This document shows, one piece after another, positions 36,112 to 43,842 of a DNA stretch of 64,000 nt; within the stretch, counting starts at the first letter, position 1; each line of letters starts with the position of its first letter. The translations under genes and the position numbers were made by a program. The DNA comes from Bin87 sp965219925 (lineage in GTDB: Bacteria > Chloroflexota > Dehalococcoidia > Lucifugimonadales > UBA3495): NCBI GenBank assembly GCA_965219925.1, contig OZ244795.1, positions 4,092,001-4,156,000 on the forward strand. Reading direction: 5' to 3'. Under the pieces are notes generated by a model. That model saw only the letters and a program-made list of their open reading frames with translations. It was not told the DNA's origin and searched no databases.

Positions 36112-36963
36112 ATGGCAGCGCCCTCGATCGTCCTGGCCACCGATTTCGGACTCACCGATGCCTACGTGGGCATGATGCGGGGGGTCATTCTGGGCATCAA
36201 TCCCGATGCCAACGTGATCGATCTCACCCACGGAATTGGCCCGCAAGACGTTCGACACGGTGCGGTGGCGCTGGCTGATTCGGCCCCGTATTTCCCCATC
36301 GGCAGCATCTTTGTTGCGGTGGTTGACCCGGGCGTGGGTACCGAGCGGGCGGCTCTGCTGCTGGAAACACCCGACGCCAGGTTCGTGGCGCCCGACAATG
36401 GCCTGCTGACGCTGGTTTGCCGGCGTTATGACGCGGGATTCGGGAATACTTCCCAAGCCGGAGCGGCGGCGATTCCGGGCGGCTGCCGCGCCTGGAGACT
36501 CACCAACCCGGAGTATTGGCGGCATCCGGTTAGCGCGACTTTCCACGGCCGCGACGTATTCGCGCCAGTGGCGGCGCACCTTTCGCTGGGCGTGGCCGCC
36601 GACCGGATGGGTGAATCAACCAGCACTATGAACACGCTGGCAATGCCGATTCCAGAACCGCAGAACGGCGTCATATTGGGCCAGGTTATCTACGCCGACA
36701 CGTTCGGAAATCTGACCACCGATATAACCGACGACCTGCTGGCGAGCATGGGTGTGACCGCCGGCGACCGGGCCACTGTCAGGGTCAACATTGCCGGCAA
36801 TGCCATCACCGGATTGTCGCGAACATTTCACGACCCGCCGGGGTCGGGGCTACGGGCGCTGGTAGGGAGCCACGGTCGTCTGGAGATTGTGGTGGTGGAC
36901 GGCAGCGCGGCGCGGACGCTGGGGGTTGGGGCGGGGGAAAGGGTGGGGGTGGGGTTGTGTTAG
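36112..36963 (+). CDS. S-adenosyl-L-methionine hydrolase (adenosine-forming), DUF62 family
   Basis: The 283-residue protein matches the SAM hydroxide adenosyltransferase/chlorinase family: ATDFGLTDAYVGMMRGVI (active-site Asp and ribose contact), VVDPGVGTERAAL, APDNGLLT and TFHGRDVFAPVAAHLSLG. The C-terminal domain contains YADTFGNLTTDI. The likely reaction is SAM plus water to adenosine and methionine, rather than halogenation, which is restricted to a few members. The last codons are extremely G-rich (36918-36955). Confidence 0.88.
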   Translation: MAAPSIVLATDFGLTDAYVGMMRGVILGINPDANVIDLTHGIGPQDVRHGAVALADSAPYFPIGSIFVAVVDPGVGTERAALLLETPDARFVAPDNGLLTLVCRRYDAGFGNTSQAGAAAIPGGCRAWRLTNPEYWRHPVSATFHGRDVFAPVAAHLSLGVAADRMGESTSTMNTLAMPIPEPQNGVILGQVIYADTFGNLTTDITDDLLASMGVTAGDRATVRVNIAGNAITGLSRTFHDPPGSGLRALVGSHGRLEIVVVDGSAARTLGVGAGERVGVGLC

Positions 36964-37829
36964 GGTGGAACTGATGGGCCAAGCCACATCCGCCCATCTC
37001 CGGGAGGCTGCACAATGGATTTGATCGAACGCATAACTAAAGACCCGCTGATCCTGGCCGGCAAACCGTGCGTGCGCGGAATGCGAATCTCCGTAGAGCT
37101 GGTTATGGACTACCTGAACGGCGGAGTGTGGACCGAAGAGGACATACTCAATGGGTATCCTGGGTTGACGCCAGAAGATTTAGAGGCTTGCCGGCTCTAT
37201 GCAGCCACCGGTGCGCCTCTGTCCAACATTTCATGGGCCGAGTTTGAGGCCAAATTCGATGAAGCGGTGCGTCAGGATGCCGAGAAACGGCGGAAATCTC
37301 AGAAGGCATAGGGCGCAATGCGAATTCTGGCCGACACAAACTTGAGTGAACCCACCGTTGCAGCACTACGAAATGCGGGCCACGATGTTGTCTGGATGTA
37401 TGAAGATGACCGGTGGATGGTGGACCCCAGCATACTGGCCTTTGCTGTGCGCGAGAATCGCTTGCTGATAACCTTTGATACCGACTTCGGGGAATTAACT
37501 TTCAGGGAGCGCTTGCCGGCATCCTGTGGCGTCGTCCTCTTTCGTATTGCCGAGGCCGTTACAGTATTGGAAACGGCTCATTTGATAGTTCATAATCTCG
37601 CTGCGCCGATAGGATGGGCAGACCGGTTCTGGGTTATCAACATTCGGAAGCGAGCGCTACCCACGGGTAATGTCCCATTACCCCGCCGGCCGCAGCCCGG
37701 CGTAGCGTTTGCCAGTGACCGACGGCTCCGTCGCCAGGTTGCGCCGGATGGTGGCTACCAGCTCCCCGTCCAGGCCCAGGGCGGCGGCGATGCTGGGGGT
37801 TGGGGCGGGGGGAAAGGGTGGGGGGTGTG
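36918..37829 (+). repeat. G-rich block present twice (36918-36955 and 37792-37829)
   Basis: A 38-bp block GCTGGGGGTTGGGGCGGGGG followed by AAAGGGTGGGGG occurs at the end of the SAM hydrolase gene. It recurs with one or two changes between the DUF5615 gene and the CRISPR array. Each copy contains at least four runs of three or more G, so G-quadruplex formation on the plus strand is plausible. Confidence 0.7.
37015..37311 (+). CDS. DUF433 antitoxin-like protein
   Basis: The 98-residue protein carries the DUF433 pattern: RITKDPLILAGKPCVRGMRI, VELVMDYLNGG and EEDILNGYPGLTPEDLEAC. DUF433 proteins are winged-helix antitoxins commonly paired with DUF5615 PIN-like toxins, exactly as here (6-nt gap to the next gene). 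A GGGAGG ribosome site precedes the ATG. Confidence 0.86.
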   Translation: MDLIERITKDPLILAGKPCVRGMRISVELVMDYLNGGVWTEEDILNGYPGLTPEDLEACRLYAATGAPLSNISWAEFEAKFDEAVRQDAEKRRKSQKA

Positions 37830-37971
37830 GCTGACTGTAGGTAGGACGAATAGTACTCACAGCAGAGGAACATCCGCCCGCACACGGGGCAACCACAACC
37901 GCCACCTGCGACTGCGCTGGCATATTGGGAACATCCGCCCGCACACGGGGCAACCCGCCCCGACGCCGTAG
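37318..37971 (+). CDS. DUF5615 PIN-like toxin, reading through into the CRISPR array
   Basis: Residues 1-118 match DUF5615: MRILADTNLSEPTVAALRNA (active-site Asp), LLITFDTDFGELTFRERLP and the usual ending RFWVINIRKRALP. Family members stop near here, but this frame continues about 100 codons through GC-rich non-family DNA and the first CRISPR repeat and spacer. The native stop seems to have been lost, by frameshift or by a junction near 37670. The toxin domain may still work. Confidence 0.75.
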   Translation: MRILADTNLSEPTVAALRNAGHDVVWMYEDDRWMVDPSILAFAVRENRLLITFDTDFGELTFRERLPASCGVVLFRIAEAVTVLETAHLIVHNLAAPIGWADRFWVINIRKRALPTGNVPLPRRPQPGVAFASDRRLRRQVAPDGGYQLPVQAQGGGDAGGWGGGKGWGVWLTVGRTNSTHSRGTSARTRGNHNRHLRLRWHIGNIRPHTGQPAPTP

Positions 37972-38077
37972 AATGCGGTCGAATAGGCGGAACATCCGCC
38001 CGCACACGGGGCAACCACGCGCTCGAGCTGACAGCAAAACGACCCCTTCGGAACATCCGCCCGCACACGGGGCAACC
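37867..38077 (-). CRISPR. Short CRISPR array, type I-E-like repeats, 4 repeats and 3 spacers
   Basis: Four identical 28-nt repeats start at 37867, 37928, 37989 and 38050, an exact 61-nt period with 33-nt spacers (37895-37927, 37956-37988, 38017-38049). In minus orientation the repeat begins GGTTGCCCCG and ends GGCGGATGTTCC, closely resembling type I-E repeats (GTGTTCCCCGC..GGGGATGAACC). Transcription would therefore be leftward and the leader to the right of 38077. No cas gene is within the window. The presumed leader is cut by a MITE beginning at 38094. Confidence 0.9.
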
Positions 38078-38093
38078 CCTTGGGCCAGAATAA

Positions 38094-38244
38094 CTAAACT
38101 AAAGCCAAGGTGAAATGCGCAGATGGTGGGGGTCAAACGACGGAGCCGGGTCGTTCTCCGAGTACGGATGAGAGGGATTCACGGACTTAACCCAGCTGAT
38201 CATCATCGCCACTTAAATGTACATCCCACCTTGGCTTTAGTTTA
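38094..38244. mobile_element. MITE copy 1, IS630-related ends
   Basis: The 152-bp element (its last base is displaced to 39059) begins CTAAACTAAAGCCAAGGTG and ends with the complement CACCTTGGCTTTAGTTTA(G). It is a near-identical, inverted copy of 47891-48042, and the ends match those of the IS630 element at 46524. It has no coding capacity. The right terminal TA was used as target by the next IS5 element. Confidence 0.88.
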
Positions 38245-39056
38245 GGTAGTGTTGACATTTCATTGTAGCCAGATGAGGGAGGCGGCGAATTGCAGAAAGC
38301 CCAGGTATCGGCTGGCCAGTTTGTCAAACCTGGAAAATATCCTGCGGTAGTGCTTGATCTTGCCGATGAAACACTCTACCACGTGGCGTTCTCGGTATAA
38401 GTACCTGTCGTAATCCCGCGGCTCCTTGCGGTTGGATCGGGCGGGGATCACGGCCACCATGCCCGCTTCCGCCAAACTCCCGATAAAGTCCTGTGCGTCA
38501 TACCCTTTGTCTGCGATTACGTATTCACCCGGGTGCCCGGAGACCAACGCCGCAGCCTGTGTGATGTCATGCTGCTGTCCCGGCGTCAGCGTGAACCGCA
38601 GGGGGTTGCCCAGTCCGTCCACGCTCACGTGAACCTTCGTGCTGAACCCGCCGCGGCTTCTGCCCAGGGCTTGCGCTGATTGCCCCCCTTTTTGCGGGGG
38701 CTCCCCCAGCGCACTGGTGCGCTCGAACCACCGTACTGTCGATGACCAGGTACTCCAGGTCCGGTTCCCTACTGAAATGCTGGTGCATTCGCTCCCAGAC
38801 GCCACGGTCGCACCAGCGGGCGAAGCGTTTGTAAACGGTGTTCCAGTTGCCATACTCCGCAGGCAGCAGTCGCCACTGCGCCCCGGAGCGATCCATCCAC
38901 AGCACGCCCTCGACAAACCGCTTGCATTCCGCCGCGTCGCCAACGTACACGTCAGGGCAATCCCGCAGGAATTGCAAAATCTTCTCCCATTGGTCAGATG
39001 GTATGGTCATACTCGACATGCCGCGATTGTACCGCAGTCCAAATGTCAACACTGCC
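38245..39056. mobile_element. IS5-family insertion sequence, second type
   Basis: The inverted ends GGTAGTGTTGACATTT (38245) and GGCAGTGTTGACATTT (complement of 39041-39056) bound an 812-bp element. TA is duplicated at 38243-38244 and 39057-39058. The left TA belongs to the end of MITE copy 1, so this element inserted into the MITE. It is unrelated in ends to the GGGGTGTCGTC element. Confidence 0.88.
38260..39019 (-). CDS. IS5-family transposase, two overlapping frames
   Basis: The first frame gives IPSDQWEKILQFLRDCPDVY, MDRSGAQWRLLPAEYGNWNT and LVIDSTVVRAHQ (first Asp). The second gives GRSRGGFSTKVHVSVDGLGN, VIADKGYDAQDF (second Asp) and RHVVECFIGKIKHYRRIFSR (Glu). They join near an A5G6 run at about 38690 by a -1 shift. 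All catalytic residues are present, so the element could be active. Confidence 0.87.
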
Positions 39057-39244
39057 TAGCATCAGGAGAACCCCGGCAGAACTGGTTGCTGCCAGTGCAG
39101 CGGACTTTTGTCCGATTGTGCGTCGGTTTTTGTTGCGTGCCTCCGGGGTCTCCTGGCGTTCCCCGAAGGGAGCGCCGCTGCCTCGGTTATCATCGGCTCT
39201 ATGAGCCGACCCCTGCCGCACGCCGGGGGACTGTCCGTTAGACG
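39057..39244 (-). ncRNA. Putative omega-RNA (reRNA) region downstream of tnpB
   Basis: TnpB proteins use an RNA transcribed from the 3' end of their gene and the following sequence. The 188 bases after the tnpB stop contain strong hairpins: 39155-39176 (GGCG/CGCC stem with a TTCG loop on the minus strand) and 39101-39114 (CGGAC/GTCCG). No reading frame is evident. The element's right end, and hence the guide, cannot be placed from this sequence. The IS5 to the left may lie just outside or inside that end. Confidence 0.4.
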
Positions 39245-40597
39245 TCAGCGTTCCACACCCCTGCCCAGGTCTTTCAGACCCAGGGACAGGATATTTTTTG
39301 CAGCGTTCACGTCGGCATTGTCGGCGTGTCCGCAACCGGTACACACGAATACGGCCTGCGAGCGGCGGGATTTACCGTCCGTCACGCCGCATACCGAACA
39401 GGTTTGTGAAGTGTATTGCGGGTTGATTTGCTCGCATTGCTTACCGGCGCTTGCAGCCTTGTAAGCAAGCTGCGTGAAAATCTCGCCCCAGCCCTGCTCC
39501 AGAATTCCACGATTCAATCCGGCTTTTTGCCGGACGTTGGTACCGGGTTTATCCGCCGTCCCTTTGGCGGAACGGGTCATATTCCTTATCTGCAAATCCT
39601 CCAATACGAAATAGTCATACTGGCGAACCAGGTTGGTGGTCAGCCGGTGCTTGGTATTACGGTCGGATTCGGCCCGCCGGTGTTGCTCTTTGGCGAGCGA
39701 TGCTGCGACCTTGCGCCGTCCACCGGACGGGCGCATCCACTTGCCGCCGATTTTTTGCCATTCGGTATTGATGCGTCGATTGCCCTTGCCAGCGCAGGAA
39801 ACGCCAACTCTGGCCAACTTGCGCTGCAATCGCTTGATGCGCCTCCGGTCTTGCCGGCGTCCCGGCAGAACCGTGCCATCGGATAGAGTCAGTCGGTTTG
39901 CAACACCGGCGTCGATACCGACAGGATTCTGGGGTTTCTCAGCCGAGGGTTCGGGGTCAAGGACTGTGTACACCAACGAGGCCACCACGCGCCGAGCTTT
40001 TCTGGTGATGCGAATGATATTCGGCTTCCCCTCCGGCAGTTCGCGGTTGAGCCGAAACTCCATTCGGGGTAAACCAGGGATGGCAACCCAGCCTTTGCGC
40101 TTTTCCTCATCGCAACGCAGCCAATTTTCGTAACCGGCATGGACTTCCAGTGTGCGATAACGGCTGGCTGGGCGGTAGCGTGGATAGCCTGGTTTTTCAC
40201 CGGCCTTTAGTCGGCGAAAGAAAGCGTCAAGCGCCCGGTCAAGTCGTTCCAACACGCCAACTTTGACGCGGCGGGGGATAGATTTCAACTCTGGATTCGT
40301 AGCGTTCCATTCGGTCAGCATCCGACTGAGGTTAATCAACTTGCCGTTGGGCGCGTGGTTATCCAGCTGATTCGAAATCTGTTCGGGCGACGGCCAGCCT
40401 CTTTCGGCAGGACGTTCTTTCACGATACCAGCGCGTCCATTCGCTACGGTGATACCGAGATTCCGGTAGGCGTTCTTGCGGACTTCCAGCGCGTCGTTGT
40501 AGAGTCGGCCACACTCATGCAACACTTTGTCCAGCCGCTGGTGGCCGGCTTTGCTCAGGTAGAGCTTGACCTGGTATGTGCGTCCAGATTTAGGCAT
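39245..40597 (-). CDS. tnpB: TnpB, IS200/IS605-type RNA-guided nuclease
   Basis: The 450-residue protein has the TnpB layout: N-terminal helical/WED region (YQVKLYLSKAGHQRL), then a RuvC nuclease with Asp229 in VGIDAGVANRL, Glu333 in FVLEDLQIRNM and Asp429 in NADVNAAKNIL. A zinc ribbon uses Cys400, Cys403, Cys419 and Cys422. All catalytic residues are intact. TnpB cuts DNA next to a short TAM under guidance of an omega-RNA and helps the element persist. No tnpA is present, so this is a solitary (IS1341-like) copy. Confidence 0.92.
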   Translation of the reverse strand: MPKSGRTYQVKLYLSKAGHQRLDKVLHECGRLYNDALEVRKNAYRNLGITVANGRAGIVKERPAERGWPSPEQISNQLDNHAPNGKLINLSRMLTEWNATNPELKSIPRRVKVGVLERLDRALDAFFRRLKAGEKPGYPRYRPASRYRTLEVHAGYENWLRCDEEKRKGWVAIPGLPRMEFRLNRELPEGKPNIIRITRKARRVVASLVYTVLDPEPSAEKPQNPVGIDAGVANRLTLSDGTVLPGRRQDRRRIKRLQRKLARVGVSCAGKGNRRINTEWQKIGGKWMRPSGGRRKVAASLAKEQHRRAESDRNTKHRLTTNLVRQYDYFVLEDLQIRNMTRSAKGTADKPGTNVRQKAGLNRGILEQGWGEIFTQLAYKAASAGKQCEQINPQYTSQTCSVCGVTDGKSRRSQAVFVCTGCGHADNADVNAAKNILSLGLKDLGRGVER

Positions 40598-40699
40598 GGG
40601 TTGATGATAGCAACCGGAGCCGGCTTGGTCAAAGAGGTAACGTCACTAACCAAAACCCCTCACGCGTACCCAACTTGATCAAACCAAACTGGCCTACTG

Positions 40700-40850
40700 T
40701 CATTGTGAAGGGCGCCCACCCCCACCTGTCATTGCGAGGAGCGTAGCGACGTGGCAATCTCGTTGAGGTTGAACACACGTCGGCAAATCGTCATTGCTAC
40801 GGCGACGAGATTGCCACGCTGCGCCCTCCGCAATGACAGATTAAAGTGGA
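40700..40850. repeat. Repeat B copy upstream of the E1 operon
   Basis: CATTGCGAGGAGCGTAGCG, AACACACGTCG and GCAATGACAG mark a copy of repeat B. Its outer right end is GATACGCGTGAGG, as at other copies. A partial CATTGTGAAGGGC copy precedes it. Confidence 0.8.
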
Positions 40851-40872
40851 TACGCGTGAGGAACGCCCCGCC

Positions 40873-40900
40873 TTGACAGCATCCCGGCCCGTGCTACTAT
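40873..40900 (+). promoter_or_regulatory. Strong sigma-70 promoter of the E1 operon
   Basis: TTGACA at 40873-40878, a 16-nt spacer and TACTAT at 40895-40900 with an upstream TG (TGCTACTAT). It is the best promoter in the window, 90 nt before the E1 alpha ATG. Confidence 0.7.
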
Positions 40901-40990
40901 TGGGCCACTTATAACGCCGGCGAACTTCTCGCCGGTTTTCGTTTACACGACTGCTGCTGATCCCAGCGCCACACAAAGGAGCGTGTTGCC

Positions 40991-42001
40991 ATGGAACCCG
41001 ATCGCGACACTCTGCTGCGACTTTATCGCACGATGACAACCATCCGGCATTTTGAAGAACGCGGCGTGCCCGAAACCGGACAACGCGGCATGTCTGCATC
41101 CGTTCACTCGTCCGTGGGACAGGAAGCGGTGCCCACGGGAGTTTGCGCTCATCTGAGCGACGATGACTATCTCGGAAGCACCCACCGGGGACACGGCCAC
41201 TGCATCGCCAAGGGTGTGGACCCCAAGTTGATGATGGCCGAGCTCTTTGGACGTATCGACGGTCCCAACAAGGGCAAGGGCGGCTCCATGCACATCGCCG
41301 ACATGAGCAAGGGAATGCTGGGTACTAACGGCATCGTTGCCGGCAGCGTTCCGCTGGCCGTTGGCGCTGCCCTGACCTCCAAGATTCGCAAGCTGGATCG
41401 GGTGGCCGTTGCATTCTTCGGCGACGGCGGAGCCAACCAGGGCGTGTTGCACGAGTGCATGAACCTGGCATCCGTGTGGAAGTTGCCGGTGATTTTCTGC
41501 TGCGAGAATAACGGATACGCCGAGTCCACTCCGGTGGAGTACGGGCTGTCCGTCGCCAACGTGGTTGACCGCGCTGCCGGCTACGACATGCCCGGCATCT
41601 ACGTCGACGGCATGGATGTGCTGGCCGTGTACGAAGCAGCCGGACAGGCGGTGGACCGCGCCCGCTCCGGCGGCGGACCGGCGCTGCTGGAAGCTCGCAC
41701 CTATCGCTACTACGGTCATACGGTGTTCGACGATCCGTTGACCTACCGCACCAAAGAGGAACAGGACCACTGGCGCGCCCGCGACCCGCTGCTGACGTTC
41801 CGCAACCACATGATAGCCCAGGGGAATGCCATCACGGCCGAGGAACTCGACCAGATGGACGCCGAAGCCCTGCAGCTCATTGAGGAAGCGGTGAGTTTTG
41901 CCGACGCCAGCCCATTGCCGGAACCGCACGAAATTTATGATGACGTGTACGGGGACTATCCGGTAGAGATGATGCGCCGCGGCGCCAACATGTCGGTTTA
42001 G
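40991..42001 (+). CDS. Thiamine-diphosphate-dependent dehydrogenase E1, alpha subunit (pyruvate/acetoin type)
   Basis: The 336-residue subunit contains the thiamine-binding motif GDGGANQGVLHECMNLASVW...CENNGYAEST, STHRGHGHCIAKG and RYYGHTVFDDP (phosphorylation-loop region). With E1 beta at 42687 it would decarboxylate pyruvate, acetoin or a branched 2-oxoacid and pass the acyl group to a lipoyl E2. Length and sequence are closest to acetoin/pyruvate E1 alpha. No E2 or E3 gene is in the window. GGAG precedes the ATG. Confidence 0.92.
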   Translation: MEPDRDTLLRLYRTMTTIRHFEERGVPETGQRGMSASVHSSVGQEAVPTGVCAHLSDDDYLGSTHRGHGHCIAKGVDPKLMMAELFGRIDGPNKGKGGSMHIADMSKGMLGTNGIVAGSVPLAVGAALTSKIRKLDRVAVAFFGDGGANQGVLHECMNLASVWKLPVIFCCENNGYAESTPVEYGLSVANVVDRAAGYDMPGIYVDGMDVLAVYEAAGQAVDRARSGGGPALLEARTYRYYGHTVFDDPLTYRTKEEQDHWRARDPLLTFRNHMIAQGNAITAEELDQMDAEALQLIEEAVSFADASPLPEPHEIYDDVYGDYPVEMMRRGANMSV

Positions 42002-42043
42002 GTGCGCTTTTCGGCCTGCTTGGTGGGGATCCGGAGGTTGGAT

Positions 42044-42310
42044 ATGGTATCGACTGATATTGATTGGGATGCAGCCGCAGAAAAAGCGAGGCGGCTGTAC
42101 CACGATAAAATCCGGCCCACCCTGACCGAAGCGGACATTGGAAAGTACGTAGTTTTCGACGTGCTCAGTTGGGACTACCAAATCGACGATATGTCGATCG
42201 ATGCCGCTCTGAAATTGAAGCAGCGGAAACCTGGAGCGCGTATGTGGTTTATGCGCGTCGGGTTCTCCGCTGCGGTATTTATCGGTTGGCACGAGGAGCC
42301 TAAACTGTGA
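42044..42310 (+). CDS. Small protein paired with the aspartic protease gene
   Basis: The ATG at 42044 follows CCGGAGG and opens an 88-residue protein: AAAEKARRLYHDKIRPTLTE, IGKYVVFDVLSWDYQIDD and MWFMRVGFSAAVFIG. I have seen this type of protein described only as a conserved neighbour of clan AA aspartic proteases. Function unknown. It overlaps the next gene by 4 nt and starts 42 nt after E1 alpha, within the E1 operon. Confidence 0.72.
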   Translation: MVSTDIDWDAAAEKARRLYHDKIRPTLTEADIGKYVVFDVLSWDYQIDDMSIDAALKLKQRKPGARMWFMRVGFSAAVFIGWHEEPKL

Positions 42311-42681
42311 CGCGGGGATATGTCACCACCACGCGCAAACCGATGTTAACGTTGACCATACTGGACAGGGACGATAATGGTCATGCTATACAATTCATTG
42401 TGGACACCGGGTTTACCGGGCAAGTTCTGCTCCCAGAGCGGTATATCCGGCGACTTGGTCTGATAAGGGACAGCTGGTTTGAAGGCCGACCGGCTACGGG
42501 AGAAGTTACAAACATACTTGCTGGCGAGGCCATAATTATTTGGCAGGGCCAGCGTCGCGACGTGCATGTACTCCAGTTGGACTCCGAGCCGTTGCTGGGC
42601 ATGGAATTGCTCTGGAATAATCGCATTGCCATTGACGCCGTTGCTGATGGCGCAGTAACTGTTACCCCTTTGGGAGGTTAG
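42307..42681 (+). CDS. Clan AA (retropepsin-like) aspartic protease
   Basis: The 124-residue protein has a single retropepsin-like domain with the active site FIVDTGFTGQVLLP and the closing LLGMELLWNNRIAID. It would act as a homodimer. The GTG start overlaps the stop of the preceding gene (GTGA). It sits between the two E1 subunit genes, which normally are adjacent. Its relation to the dehydrogenase is unclear; it may be a small mobile or regulatory module. Confidence 0.82.
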   Translation: MTRGYVTTTRKPMLTLTILDRDDNGHAIQFIVDTGFTGQVLLPERYIRRLGLIRDSWFEGRPATGEVTNILAGEAIIIWQGQRRDVHVLQLDSEPLLGMELLWNNRIAIDAVADGAVTVTPLGG

Positions 42682-42686
42682 TATTT

Positions 42687-43742
42687 ATGACTACGATTAC
42701 CGAAGTTCCAATGTCGCCCCCACCGGGCGAAACCCGCGTAATTCAAACGCGTGAGGCCATCAACGAGGCGCTAATCCAGGAAATGCGCCGCGACGAAACC
42801 GTCATTATCATGGGCGAAGAGATCGCCGGCGGCGCCGGTCGCGAACACCTGGGCATCGTCGATGCCTGGGGCGGCGCGTTTCGGACCACCAGAGGATTGA
42901 TCCAGGAATTCGGCAACGAACGCGTACTGGACACGCCGTTATCGGAGGCTGCCTTCGTCGGCACCGCCATCGGCGCCGCGTCCACCGGGATGCGGGCGGT
43001 GGCCGAGCTGATGTTCGTGGATTTCATCGGCGTGTGCATGGACCAGTTGTTGAACAACGCGGCCAAGATGCGCTATATGTTCGGCGGACAGGTCAAGGTG
43101 CCTTTCACGATGCTGACCCGCATCGGCGCCGGTTTCGGCAGCGCGGCCCAACACTCTGAGTCGTTCTACTCGCTGTTCGCCCACATCCCCGGTCTGAAAG
43201 GGGTTTGTCCGTCAGACGCTTATACCGCCAAGGGCCTGCTGATTTCGGCCATCCGCGACGACGACCCGGTGATCTTCTTTGAGCACAAGGGACTTTACGG
43301 AGATACCTGCCCGGTGCCCGAGGAGATTTATGCCATCCCGTTGGGTAAAGCGCGCACGGTTCGCCCCGGCGCCGATGTTACGCTGGTGGGCATCAGCAAG
43401 ATGACCTGGGTGGCGGTGGAAGCCGCCGAGGAACTGGCCAAAGAGGGGATAAACGCCGAGGTGATCGACCTGCTCAGCGTTTCGCCCATCGACTACGACC
43501 ATGTGCTGGACTCGGTGAGACGCACGCATCGGCTGGTGGTAGTGGACGAAGACACGCCGGTGTGCAGCATCTCATCCGACATCTGCGCGCGTGTTGCCGA
43601 GGAAGCCTTTGATTATCTGGACGCTCCTCCCTCCCGCGTGACGCCTCCCCACACGCCGGTGCCCTACAGCCGGCCGCTGGAGAACGCATACCTGCCCAAC
43701 GCCCAGCGCGTGATTGCCACGGTGCGCCGGCTGATGGCGTAA
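42687..43742 (+). CDS. Thiamine-diphosphate-dependent dehydrogenase E1, beta subunit
   Basis: The 351-residue subunit contains EAINEALIQEMRRDETVIIM, VLDTPLSEAAFVGTAIGAAS, ELMFVDFIGVCMDQLLNNAA and the C-terminal transketolase domain EVIDLLSVSPIDYDHVLDSV. It completes the E1 heterotetramer with the alpha subunit. GGGAGG lies before the ATG, 5 nt after the protease gene, so all four genes form one transcript. Confidence 0.93.
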   Translation: MTTITEVPMSPPPGETRVIQTREAINEALIQEMRRDETVIIMGEEIAGGAGREHLGIVDAWGGAFRTTRGLIQEFGNERVLDTPLSEAAFVGTAIGAASTGMRAVAELMFVDFIGVCMDQLLNNAAKMRYMFGGQVKVPFTMLTRIGAGFGSAAQHSESFYSLFAHIPGLKGVCPSDAYTAKGLLISAIRDDDPVIFFEHKGLYGDTCPVPEEIYAIPLGKARTVRPGADVTLVGISKMTWVAVEAAEELAKEGINAEVIDLLSVSPIDYDHVLDSVRRTHRLVVVDEDTPVCSISSDICARVAEEAFDYLDAPPSRVTPPHTPVPYSRPLENAYLPNAQRVIATVRRLMA

Positions 43743-43749
43743 ACTGCCC

Positions 43750-43827
43750 TCACTATACCCCTCGTCCGTCGAGGGAGCGGGGACGCACCCTCACCTAGCC
43801 CTCTCCCATCAAGGGAGAGGGGACATA
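43750..43827. repeat. Repeat A fragment
   Basis: A shortened A-type unit with ACTATACCCCTCGTCC and CCCTCTCCCATCAAGGGAGAGGG lies between the E1 beta and NHL genes. Confidence 0.65.
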
Positions 43828-43842
43828 TCAGGAGGCCAAACT

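Noticed and set aside
37672..37866. Possible cas gene remnant between the DUF5615 gene and the array
   Set aside because: The minus-strand frame ending GLDGELVATIRRNLATEPSV has no Cas1, Cas2 or Cascade signature that I can recognise.
37678..38136. Minus-strand Cys/Pro-rich frame across the CRISPR array (repeated PCAGGCS, PRVRADVP)
   Set aside because: The repeating peptides are translations of the CRISPR repeats in different frames, not a protein family.
40640..40700. TTGAT-containing sequence upstream of tnpB as element left end/TAM
   Set aside because: The similar stretch at 24018-24048 shows that it is part of a dispersed repeat, so the left end cannot be assigned.
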